A stretch of DNA of 23,664 nt from the NCBI GenBank assembly GCA_947632745.1, contig CANRQH010000012.1, forward strand, positions 1 through 23,664, given 5' to 3'. The position numbers and the translations under genes were made by a program. Shown here in pieces: positions 9,644 through 16,883 of the stretch. Below the pieces are notes generated by a model, which worked only from the letters and a program-made list of their open reading frames with translations, had not been told where the DNA came from and made no database searches. Within the stretch, counting starts at the first letter, position 1; each line of letters opens with the position of its first letter. The DNA is from an uncultured Clostridia bacterium. GTDB taxonomy: Bacteria; Bacillota; Clostridia; TANB77; CAG-508.

Positions 9644-9670
9644 TTAGCAGTCTTAAGCAAAGATTGCTAA
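9644..9670 (+). promoter_or_regulatory. degenerate CIRCE operator (HrcA site)
   Basis: TTAGCAGTC, 9 bases, GATTGCTAA. The CIRCE consensus is TTAGCACTC-N9-GAGTGCTAA, so the outer six bases of each arm are perfect and the inner three have drifted in a largely compensating way. It starts one base after the -10 box, the standard place for HrcA repression of groESL. Confidence 0.85.
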
Positions 9671-9695
9671 AAGAAAAAAGAAAGGAAGGATAGAA

Positions 9696-9977
9696 ATGAT
9701 TAAACCATTAAGTGATAGAGTTTTAATCAAGATGAAAGAAGCTGAAGAAACTACAAAAAGTGGAATTATTTTAGCTTCAAAAGCACAAGAAAAACCACAA
9801 ATAGCTGAGGTAATAGAGGTGGGACCAGGAGAAAAAGTAGACAATAAATTACAAGAAATGTATGTAAAAAAAGGAGATAAAGTAATAGTAAGCAAATATG
9901 CAGGAACAGAAGTAAAATATGAAGGTGTAGAATACATGATAGTTAAGCAAGAAGATATTCTCGCAATAGTAGATTAG
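9696..9977 (+). CDS. groES: co-chaperonin GroES
   Basis: The 10-kDa lid of the GroEL chaperonin chamber. 93 aa, full length. It begins IKPLSDRVLIKMKEAEETTKSG, carries the mobile loop (EETTKSGIILAS, about residues 16-27) that binds GroEL, and ends DILAIVD. ATG 9696 follows AAAGGAAGGA (9681-9690). It is first in a two-gene heat-shock operon, 22 bases before groEL, and should be derepressed when HrcA leaves the CIRCE-like site. Confidence 0.97.
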   Translation: MIKPLSDRVLIKMKEAEETTKSGIILASKAQEKPQIAEVIEVGPGEKVDNKLQEMYVKKGDKVIVSKYAGTEVKYEGVEYMIVKQEDILAIVD

Positions 9978-9999
9978 AAAGAAAGGAATGTGATTAAAA

Positions 10000-11637
10000 A
10001 TGGCAAAAATGATAAAATTTGGAGAAGACGCAAGAAAGTCTTTATTAGAAGGTGTTAACAAATTAGCAGACACTGTAAAAGTAACACTTGGACCAAAAGG
10101 AAGAAATGTTGTATTAGACAAAAGCTTTGGCGCACCAGTAATTACAAATGATGGTGTAACAATAGCAAAAGAGATTGAACTTGAAGACAAATACGAAAAT
10201 ATGGGAGCTCGTTTAGTTAAAGAAGTTTCTACAAAAACAAATGATGTTGCAGGAGATGGAACAACAACAGCAACAGTTTTAGCTCAAAGTATGATAAAAG
10301 AAGGAGTTAAAAATGTGGCAGCTGGAAGTGATCCAATGGCTATAAAAAGAGGAATGGATAAAGCTGTAAACGAGGCTGTAAAAGGACTAAAAAATATTAG
10401 CTCAGAAGTTGAAGGAAAGGATGGAATTGCAAGAGTTGCAAGTATATCAGCAAATAGTGAAGAAATAGGAAGCTTAATTGCAGACGCTATGGAGAAGGTT
10501 TCAAAAGATGGAGTAATAACAATAGAAGAATCTAAAACTTCAAATACAGAATTAAATGTAGTAGAAGGAATGCAATTTGATAAAGGTTATGTATCTCCAT
10601 ATATGGTAACAGACACAGAAAAAATGGAAGCTGTTTTAGATAACCCATATATATTAATAACAGACAAAAAAATAAGCAATATTCAAGAAATATTACCATT
10701 ATTAGAAAGCTTAATGCAATCATCAGGAAAACTTTTAATAATATGTGATGATGTTGAACAAGAAGCATTATCAACACTTGTACTTAACAAATTAAGAGGA
10801 GTATTAAATGTAGTTGCTGTAAAAGCACCTGGATTTGGAGATAAGAGAAAAGCAATGCTTCAAGATATAGCAATTCTAACAGGTGGAGAAGTAATTACAT
10901 CAGAGCTTGGTTTAGAATTAAAAGACACAACAATTGAACAACTAGGAAATGCAAAACAAGTAAAAGTTCAAAAAGAAAATACAATAATAGTAGATGGTGC
11001 AGGAGATAAAACTGCAATTAATGAAAGAGTAAAACAAATAAAAATGCAAATAGAAGAAACAAAGAGTGAATTTGACAAAGAAAATTTACAAGAAAGACTA
11101 GCAAAAATAGCTGGAGGAGTTGCAGTAATAGGAGTTGGAGCAGCAACAGAAGTTGAAATGAAAGATAAAAAATTAAGAATAGAAGATGCTTTATCTGCAA
11201 CAAGAGCAGCTGTAGAAGAAGGAATAGTTAGCGGAGGAGGAACAGCTTTAATAAATGTAATTCCACAAGTTGAAAAACTTAAAAATACATTATCAGATGG
11301 TGAAAAAGTTGGTGCAGAAATAGTTCTAAAAGCTTTAGAAGAACCACTAAAACAAATTGCTAGAAATGCAGGATTAGAGCCAGCAGTAATTTTAGAAAAT
11401 GTAAAAAAAGCAGATACAGGTTTCGGATTTGATGCTAGAAAAGAAGAATATGTAGACATGAAAAAAGCAGGAATTGTTGACCCAACAAAGGTTACAAGAA
11501 GTGCTCTTCAAAATGCAGAATCAATTGCTTCTATGGTATTAACAACAGAAAGTTTAGTAACAGATATTCCAGAAAAGAAATGTGATTGCGGTAACTCAGA
11601 CCAAGCAATGGGTGCTGGAATGGAAGGAATGTATTAA
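10000..11637 (+). CDS. groEL: chaperonin GroEL
   Basis: The ATP-dependent double-ring folding chamber. 545 aa, full length. GDGTTTATVLAQ (about 85-96) is the nucleotide-binding segment containing the catalytic Asp, and ISGGGTAL-type GGGT is seen as SGGGTALI near residue 413. The C-terminus is Gly/Met-rich (GAGMEGMY) with an added CDCGNS segment just before it, a Cys pair that is not universal. ATG 10000 follows GAAAGGAATG. It ends at a strong terminator. The gene contains CGG triplets only across codon boundaries, never in frame, which makes this highly expressed gene a useful control for the recoding hypothesis. Confidence 0.98.
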   Translation: MAKMIKFGEDARKSLLEGVNKLADTVKVTLGPKGRNVVLDKSFGAPVITNDGVTIAKEIELEDKYENMGARLVKEVSTKTNDVAGDGTTTATVLAQSMIKEGVKNVAAGSDPMAIKRGMDKAVNEAVKGLKNISSEVEGKDGIARVASISANSEEIGSLIADAMEKVSKDGVITIEESKTSNTELNVVEGMQFDKGYVSPYMVTDTEKMEAVLDNPYILITDKKISNIQEILPLLESLMQSSGKLLIICDDVEQEALSTLVLNKLRGVLNVVAVKAPGFGDKRKAMLQDIAILTGGEVITSELGLELKDTTIEQLGNAKQVKVQKENTIIVDGAGDKTAINERVKQIKMQIEETKSEFDKENLQERLAKIAGGVAVIGVGAATEVEMKDKKLRIEDALSATRAAVEEGIVSGGGTALINVIPQVEKLKNTLSDGEKVGAEIVLKALEEPLKQIARNAGLEPAVILENVKKADTGFGFDARKEEYVDMKKAGIVDPTKVTRSALQNAESIASMVLTTESLVTDIPEKKCDCGNSDQAMGAGMEGMY

Positions 11638-11642
11638 AAACA

Positions 11643-11688
11643 AATCAGTTCTAATATAGGAAAAATCCTATTTAGAGCTGATTTTTTT
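11643..11688 (+). terminator. terminator of groESL
   Basis: A long stem (AATCAGTTCTAATATAGGA pairing with TCCTATTTAGAGCTGATT, one or two non-Watson-Crick pairs) followed by T7, directly after the groEL stop. Confidence 0.92.
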
Positions 11689-11738
11689 GATATTAAAATA
11701 AAAAATCTGTGCCATAAAAACAGAGTACAATGCATTAA

Positions 11739-11755
11739 TGTCGAAATTTGTCGAA
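11739..11755 (+). promoter_or_regulatory. two tandem Spo0A-like boxes (TGTCGAA x2)
   Basis: TGTCGAA at 11739-11745 and again at 11749-11755, exactly 10 bases apart and in the same direction, as for a Spo0A dimer. A third, broken copy (TGCGATG) begins at 11759, again 10 bases on. They lie about 40 bases upstream of the -35 box at 11794. I saw no other TGTCGAA in the window. Confidence 0.6.
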
Positions 11756-11793
11756 TTTTGCGATGAAAAAATAAAGAAATTTATCAAAAAATG

Positions 11794-11822
11794 TTGACAA
11801 ATTATGTATAGCATTTTATAAT
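11794..11822 (+). promoter_or_regulatory. consensus sigma-A promoter
   Basis: TTGACA (11794-11799), 17-base spacer, TATAAT (11817-11822): both boxes match consensus perfectly. Transcription would start near 11829 and run through the AGGAGG sites at 11866, 11983 and 12106 towards the 12161 gene. Confidence 0.88.
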
Positions 11823-11828
11823 CTAATC

Positions 11829-12118
11829 ATTAATTATATAATTTTTATTTGTAATATTTTTTCATAGGAGGCCTACTATATAAAATATTACTTTTATCAA
11901 AAGAGTTATAGCTCAATCAAATTTTTAAGTCTAATTTTTATTTTTATTTTACTATAAATCAAAAGTTAGAAATTATATAACAAGGAGGTAGATATAGAAT
12001 AATAATTTTTTAAGTGAATATGAGAATATAATTACTAGAGATATGATGAAAAAACTTTCTAAATTAAAAACTATAAAAATACATTCGATGAAAAATAAAT
12101 TAACAAGGAGGTTTATGT
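11829..12118 (+). other. leader region with three AGGAGG sites and small degenerate ORFs
   Basis: About 290 transcribed bases with no normal gene. AGGAGG at 11866 precedes, by 8 bases, an ATA-initiated 25-codon frame (11880-11957) that is Lys/Tyr-rich and then strongly hydrophobic (FLSLIFIFILL). AGGAGG at 11983 is followed by ATAG and a frame reading NNNFLSEYENIITRDM, which resembles the start of the next gene (NNSSYDFLGNITKM) but is out of frame with the ATA by one base. That frame contains ATG 12043 and ends at 12126. AGGAGG at 12106 serves the next gene. No conventional start codon is properly spaced at any of the three sites. Confidence 0.45.
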
Positions 12119-12160
12119 ATAAATAATTCATCGTATGACTTTTTAGGAAATATAACTAAA

Positions 12161-12676
12161 ATGCTCAAAAATAATAATGCAAAAGAATCTTTAATTAAAT
12201 TTTTTAATAAAATTAATAAATTTGAGTTAAAAGATATTAAATACAAGGGAGTAGAAAAATTTCAAAGCATTGTTGAATATGATTTTTATGTTATTAATTT
12301 AGTAGGTACAACAACCTTAAATGTTAAAAAAAATATATTCATCAAAATAATAAAGAAAGGAAAAATAAAAGAGTCATTATTTTGTATATGTGACTTAATT
12401 TATGAAAAATATTTTAATAACAATACAAAAGAAGTTATAAAAAAGCCAAAGAAGGTAACTATTATAGAAGAAGAGAATACAGAGTCTATGAACAAAGTGT
12501 TTTTAAAGTTTTTAGGTGAAAATTTGAGTCAAAAAGAAGTTAATATTGAAATCAGTTTTATTGAAATATCTAAAATGTTAGAACAAACCAAAAAACAAAA
12601 TTTATTAGAGAAAGGATGGGAAAAATATATTGAAATAAATCCAAAAGATATAATTATAGTAGGTGTAAAAAAATAA
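12161..12676 (+). CDS. unrecognised small Lys-rich protein
   Basis: I do not recognise this protein: 171 aa from ATG 12161, basic, predicted alpha+beta, with no membrane segment or signal. ATG 12161 has no ribosome site near it. The open frame extends upstream to ATA 12119 (adding about 14 residues, NNSSYDFLGNITK), which lies 7 bases after a perfect AGGAGG (12106-12111), so the true start may be the rare codon ATA, or the start may have been lost by mutation. Upstream are the consensus promoter at 11794 and the tandem Spo0A-like boxes. The protein is more AT-rich than the neighbouring housekeeping genes. A role in sporulation or post-exponential phase would follow from the boxes, but is only inference. 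Confidence 0.6.
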   Translation: MLKNNNAKESLIKFFNKINKFELKDIKYKGVEKFQSIVEYDFYVINLVGTTTLNVKKNIFIKIIKKGKIKESLFCICDLIYEKYFNNNTKEVIKKPKKVTIIEEENTESMNKVFLKFLGENLSQKEVNIEISFIEISKMLEQTKKQNLLEKGWEKYIEINPKDIIIVGVKK

Positions 12677-12765
12677 ATATTAATTTATTTAATAAAATAT
12701 AGTAAAAAAATAAATATTAATTTATTTAATAAAATGTAGTAAGAAAATAAATATTGATTTATTGG
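12671..12765 (+). repeat. 37-bp tandem repeat, two full copies and one partial
   Basis: Copies begin at 12671, 12708 and 12745 (period exactly 37). Each carries a perfect or near-perfect hairpin, AAATAAAT-ATTA-ATTTATTT (last copy AAATAAAT-ATTG-ATTTATTG). The third copy ends inside the promoter at 12754, so its right arm overlaps the -35 region. Confidence 0.85.
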
Positions 12766-12782
12766 ACAAACTTTAGTATAAT
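12754..12782 (+). promoter_or_regulatory. sigma-A promoter of the TSCPD gene
   Basis: TTGATT (12754-12759) and TATAAT (12777-12782), spacer 17. The -35 is embedded in the third repeat unit. Just downstream, AGTATAAAT (12796-12804) and ATTTATACT (12808-12816) form a perfect 9-bp inverted repeat in the 5' leader, a possible operator or stem. Confidence 0.7.
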
Positions 12783-12841
12783 GAATAAAAATTAAAGTAT
12801 AAATCAAATTTATACTATTAACTTGTAAAGGAGAGATTTTT

Positions 12842-13099
12842 ATGAAATATACTTATACACCTCAAGGAGTTTGTTCTATGCAAATGGTATTTGAGATAGA
12901 TGGTAATATTGTAAAAAATTTAAAAATTATAGGAGGATGTCCTGGAAACACAGTTGGAGTTGCTGAGCTTATAAAAGGTAAAACAATAGATGAAGTAATT
13001 AATACTCTAAAAGGAATACTATGTGGAAACAAAGGAACATCTTGTCCAGACCAAATTGCTAAGGCTTTGGAAGAATACAAAGAAAAATATAATGCATAA
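12842..13099 (+). CDS. TSCPD-domain protein (TIGR03905 type)
   Basis: A small 85-aa protein consisting of a single TSCPD domain, named after the motif TSCPDQ near residues 61-66 here. The same domain is found at the C-terminus of some ribonucleotide reductases. Cysteines at about 11, 33, 56 and 63 look like a metal site, with the conserved GGCPGNTVGV (about 31-40) between them. ATG 12842 follows AAAGGAGAG. The function of the stand-alone form is unknown. It is monocistronic, between its own promoter and the hairpin at 13121. The repeats and inverted repeat in front suggest dedicated regulation. Confidence 0.88.
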   Translation: MKYTYTPQGVCSMQMVFEIDGNIVKNLKIIGGCPGNTVGVAELIKGKTIDEVINTLKGILCGNKGTSCPDQIAKALEEYKEKYNA

Positions 13100-13120
13100 A
13101 AATTGTTATAAAGAATTAAA

Positions 13121-13147
13121 AAGATGGCAATTTAAAATTGCCATCTT
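13121..13147. terminator. convergent hairpin between the TSCPD gene and the PBP gene
   Basis: AAGATGGCAATTT (13121-13133) and AAATTGCCATCTT (13135-13147) form a 13-bp perfect inverted repeat between two convergent genes. The T-tracts on both sides are weak, so its efficiency as a terminator is uncertain. Confidence 0.6.
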
Positions 13148-13212
13148 AATATTTATAACCCATATTGTAAATAAAATTATATATAAATTAAATTATATAT
13201 AAATTAAATTTA

Positions 13213-15066
13213 TTACAAACCTAAATATGGTAATATTTTAGAAAGTATATTAGAAACAACAGGTGCTGCTGTTTGTCCTCCTTGGTGACTTCCACCTTGT
13301 GGGTCATATAATGTAACTAATATAACAACTTGAGTATTTTCTATTGGAGTAATTGCTGCAAATGACGAAGTATAACCAGCTTCTTCATTTCCCGCTATAG
13401 GTTCAGATGTTCCAGATTTACCACCAATAGAATACCCTTCAACTTTAGCATTTTGTCCAGTTCCATCTGTTACAACAGATTCCATCATAGATTTTATTTT
13501 TTCAGCAGTTTTTGAAGATATAACTTGTCTAACTACTTTTTTATCAAAATCTGTTACTTCTCCTGTATCTGTATTTGTCATAGATTTTATAATTTGTGGT
13601 TTAAGAAGATAACCATCATTTGCAATAGCACAAATTGCAGTACACATTTGTAGAGGTGTAATTGTAAATCTTTGTCCAAATGACATAGTTGCAAGTTCTA
13701 CAGGTCCCACTTTATCTAAGTCGAAAAATATTCCAGGAGCTTCACCAGATAGACCTACCTCTGTTTTGTCAAAAAATCCAAAAGCATCATAATATTTATA
13801 CAATGTACTTGCTCCAATTCTTTTACCTAGTTGCATAAAAGATGGGTTGCAAGAATCCATTAATGCTTCTCTTAAAGATTCACCCTCATGTATTTTATTA
13901 TAAGGAGGTTGATGTATCCAACATTGTATAGGTGTTCCGTTTATGTCTTCAAATCCATTACAATAAAAATCATTTGGTTTGTCTGTTTCGGTAATATTTT
14001 CTTCAAGGGCAACTGAAGCTGTAATTAACTTAAATACTGAACCAGGTTCATATGTCTGAGATACGGAGCGAATTTTCCACATATCATAAATTCTATTTAA
14101 TTTTTCTTCATTAGGTAAATTATCCCAATCATCTGCATAGTATGAAGTTGGAGTACGAGGAGAATTCAAGTCATAATTTGGATTAGATGCCATAGCTAAT
14201 ATTTGACCATTTTGAGGATTCATTATTATGCAGTTTCCACCTTTTGAACATTTATTATCTTCAACAGCCTTATTTAGATACTCTTCTGCAATAGACTGGA
14301 TATTAGCATCTATTGTAAGTGTTAAATCATAACCATTTTCTGCTGGAATAAAAGATTGTTCTGAATTTGGAATTGCAGTTTGCGATGCATCTTTTGAAGT
14401 TACAATTTCTCCAGAAGTTCCAGTTAATATAGAATTATAAGAGTATTCTATACCAGAAAGGCCAGAATTATCTGTTCCACATGACCCAATAAGCTGTGAT
14501 GCAAGAGTTCCAAATGGGTAATATCTTTTGGAATCTTCATCTATATTAATTCCCGTTGTAACATCGTTTTCTTTCATCCACTCTCTTAGCTCATTTACTT
14601 TATCTTCTTCAACCTTTTGAATTATTGTTACAGCAGCAGAAGTTTTATTAACTTTTTCTAAAGTTTCATTGTAATCTAATTCAAATATATCTGAAAATGC
14701 TTTTGCAACTTTTTCTTTTAATTTTACTGTTTCTTCATCTGTTTTTGCTTTTATTTTAGTTGGATTAATTGAAATTGTATCAACTGGTTCAGAGATAGCA
14801 AGAGAACTTCCAGTAGAGTCAAAAATATTTCCTCTTTTACTGCTGATTTCTTCGCTTTTTGTTTGTTGTTTTGTGGCTAAATTTGATAAATATGCTCCAT
14901 CTACTATTTGAAGATAAAAAAGTCTTCCGATAAGAGCTAGAAGAGCAACAATAGTAAAAGCAAAAAATATTTTTATTTTAGAAGTTGATACAATGTTTGG
15001 CACATTTAAATCATTTTTCTTTTTATCTACTTTGCGTTTATTTTTGTTAGTTTTCTTTTTGGTCAT
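13213..15066 (-). CDS. class B penicillin-binding protein (FtsI/SpoVD-like transpeptidase)
   Basis: A peptidoglycan D,D-transpeptidase of the division/elongation type, 617 aa. It has a basic Lys/Asn-rich cytoplasmic N-terminus, one membrane helix (about residues 31-50), the PBP dimerisation domain with the RGNIFDSTG motif (about 78-86), and a transpeptidase domain. The active-site SxxK is SVFK (Ser343), SxN is SCN (405-407), and the third motif is KSGT (550-553) rather than KTGT. There is no PASTA domain. ATG 15066 is chosen over GTG 15078 because GGAGG (15072-15076 on the other strand) would overlap the longer N-terminus and sits 5 bases from 15066. The gene is divergent from comM and contains no in-frame CGG. 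I cannot say whether it is FtsI, SpoVD or a PBP2 paralogue. Confidence 0.93.
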   Translation of the reverse strand: MTKKKTNKNKRKVDKKKNDLNVPNIVSTSKIKIFFAFTIVALLALIGRLFYLQIVDGAYLSNLATKQQTKSEEISSKRGNIFDSTGSSLAISEPVDTISINPTKIKAKTDEETVKLKEKVAKAFSDIFELDYNETLEKVNKTSAAVTIIQKVEEDKVNELREWMKENDVTTGINIDEDSKRYYPFGTLASQLIGSCGTDNSGLSGIEYSYNSILTGTSGEIVTSKDASQTAIPNSEQSFIPAENGYDLTLTIDANIQSIAEEYLNKAVEDNKCSKGGNCIIMNPQNGQILAMASNPNYDLNSPRTPTSYYADDWDNLPNEEKLNRIYDMWKIRSVSQTYEPGSVFKLITASVALEENITETDKPNDFYCNGFEDINGTPIQCWIHQPPYNKIHEGESLREALMDSCNPSFMQLGKRIGASTLYKYYDAFGFFDKTEVGLSGEAPGIFFDLDKVGPVELATMSFGQRFTITPLQMCTAICAIANDGYLLKPQIIKSMTNTDTGEVTDFDKKVVRQVISSKTAEKIKSMMESVVTDGTGQNAKVEGYSIGGKSGTSEPIAGNEEAGYTSSFAAITPIENTQVVILVTLYDPQGGSHQGGQTAAPVVSNILSKILPYLGL

Positions 15067-15189
15067 ATATACCTCCACTTCTTTAGTTTATATATTTTAA
15101 ATAAAAAGTTATTTTTCATATTCTTAAAATTTTATATAAATATTTTATAGTAAATGAACTTAAAAATCAATAAATTTACAAAAAAAGGC

Positions 15190-15285
15190 AGATATTATTT
15201 TTATCAAAAATTAAAAAAAGTAAGATATTATTTTGACATCTAAAATTAGAAGAAAGGAGATATTATTTTGTTATCTAAAATTAAA
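15190..15285 (+). repeat. three imperfect direct repeats running into the comM start
   Basis: AGATATTATTTT recurs at 15190, 15223 and 15258 (steps 33 and 35), each followed by a variant of ATCTAAAATTA. The third copy contains the TTG start of comM, and copies 2 and 3 are the most alike. It looks like local duplication of the translation start region. Confidence 0.7.
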
Positions 15286-16814
15286 AGTATGTCTTTAGAA
15301 GGGTTAAATGGATATTTGGTAGAAATTCAAACTGATGTATCTGGAGGGCTTCCAAGTTTTGATATTGTCGGTTTGCCAGATATAAGAGTAAAAGAAGCAA
15401 AAGAAAGAGTAAGAACGTCTATAAAGAATTCTAAAATAGAATTTCCAAGTAGAAGAATAGTAGTTAATTTATCACCAGCAGATAAAAGGAAAGAAGGAAC
15501 CTTTTTTGATTTACCAATAGCAATAGGAATTTTACTTGCAATAAATGAAGTAAGAAAAGATACTTTAGAGGATTTTGATAGCACAATATTTTTAGGTGAG
15601 CTATCTTTAGATGGTACAATTAACAGAATAAATGGAATTTTACCAATGTGTATTGAAGCTAAAGATTTAGGAATAAGAAGAGTAGTAATCCCAAAAGAAA
15701 ATGCTTTGGAAGCTTCAATTATAAACGATTTAGAAATTATTCCTGTAGAAAATTTAAAAGAAGTGATAGATTATATAAGAGGAGAAAATAAAATTGTAAA
15801 TGAAATTAGTGAAGATTGTATAGATTTGAAAGGAAAAAATTCATATAATTTTGATTTTTCTGAGGTTAAAGGTCAAGAAACAGCAAAAAGGGCTTTAGAA
15901 ATTGCAGCAGCTCGGAGCACATAATTGCCTTTTAATTGGAAGCCCGGGTTCAGGAAAAACAATGCTTTCTGAAAGGTTAACTACAATTTTACCAGACCTT
16001 ACATTTAACGAAGCATTGGAAATAACAAAAATTCATAGTGTATCTGGTGAATTAGAAGCGGGGAAAGGCTTAATAACTAAAAGGCCATTTAGAAGACCAC
16101 ATCATACAAGTTCACCTGTATCTATAATTGGAGGCGGAAGGATTCCAAAACCTCGGAGAAATAAGTTTAGCACATTTTGGAGTATTGTTTTTAGATGAAC
16201 TTCCTGAATTTAAGAAAAGTACGTTAGAGGTATTAAGAGGACCATTAGAAGATAGAAATGTAACGATAAGTAGAGTAAATTCAACTCTTACATACCCTGC
16301 AAATTTTATGCTAATTGCAAGTATGAATCCTTGTCCATGTGGATTTTATGGTACAGATGATAATAAATGTAATTGTTCGGAAAGTGCAATTTCAAGGTAT
16401 ATTGGACAAATAAGTGGACCGCTTTTAGATAGAATTGATTTGCATATAGAAGTTAAGCCTGTAGAATACAAAAAAATAAGCTCAGATGAAAAAGAAGAAT
16501 TGTCAAGTACTATTAGAAAAAGAGTAAATAAGGCTAGAGAAATTCAATTAAAAAGGTATGAAGGATTAAACATTTATTCAAATAGTGAGTTAACACCAAG
16601 TTTAATAGAAAAATTTTGTAAGTTAGATGATAGTTCTAAACAAATATTAAAAAAGGCATTTGAAACTTTAAATTTAAGTGGTAGAGCATATGGAAGGATT
16701 CTTAAAGTTGCAAGGTCTATTGCTGACCTAGATGGAGAAGAAAATATAAAAAAAGAGCATATATTAGAGGCAATTCAATATAGAAGTTTGGATAGAAAGT
16801 ATTGGAAAAGATGA
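15268..16814 (+). CDS. comM: ComM/YifB family Mg-chelatase-like AAA+ ATPase (contains two CGGA +1 recoding sites)
   Basis: In Vibrio and Haemophilus, ComM is a hexameric helicase that promotes branch migration during natural transformation; in Firmicutes the role is less clear. TTG 15268 follows AGAAAGGAG and gives the standard family start MLSKIKS. The protein has an N-terminal Lon-S5-like domain (DVSGGLPSFDIVGLPD at about 25-40), then Walker A GSPGSGKT, Walker B VLFLDELPEF, and the C-terminal Mg-chelatase lid with NPCPCG. Reading CGGA as Gly at both 15913 and 16154 joins three frames into 514 aa, the usual family length. Both restored glycines fall in conserved motifs. Without recoding the product ends after about 218 residues, before Walker A. 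It is followed by dprA, as in many Clostridia. Confidence 0.93.
15913..15916 (+). other. first CGGA recoding site in comM
   Basis: The upstream frame reads GCA GCT CGG AGC ACA TAA. Reading CGGA as Gly gives EIAAA-G-AHNCLLIG, matching the family pattern AAAGGHN-LLIG just before Walker A. Confidence 0.9.
16154..16157 (+). other. second CGGA recoding site in comM
   Basis: In the frame set by the first site, the codons read CCA AAA CCT CGG AGA and reach TGA 13 codons later. Reading CGGA as Gly gives RIPKP-G-EISLAHFGVLFLDE, the family motif RNPRPGEISLAHNGVLFLDE. A complete ComM therefore needs two independent shifts. Confidence 0.92.
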
Positions 16815-16883
16815 TAAGGCTAAAAAATTTAAAATTTTTTTTGATAAATTTGTGTATCCTAAAAGGAATAAGAAAGGGGGAAA

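Noticed and set aside
16375..16380. TTCGGA in comM as an eighth recoding site
   Set aside because: The frame reads TGT TCG GAA, so CGG is not in frame and the protein continues normally.
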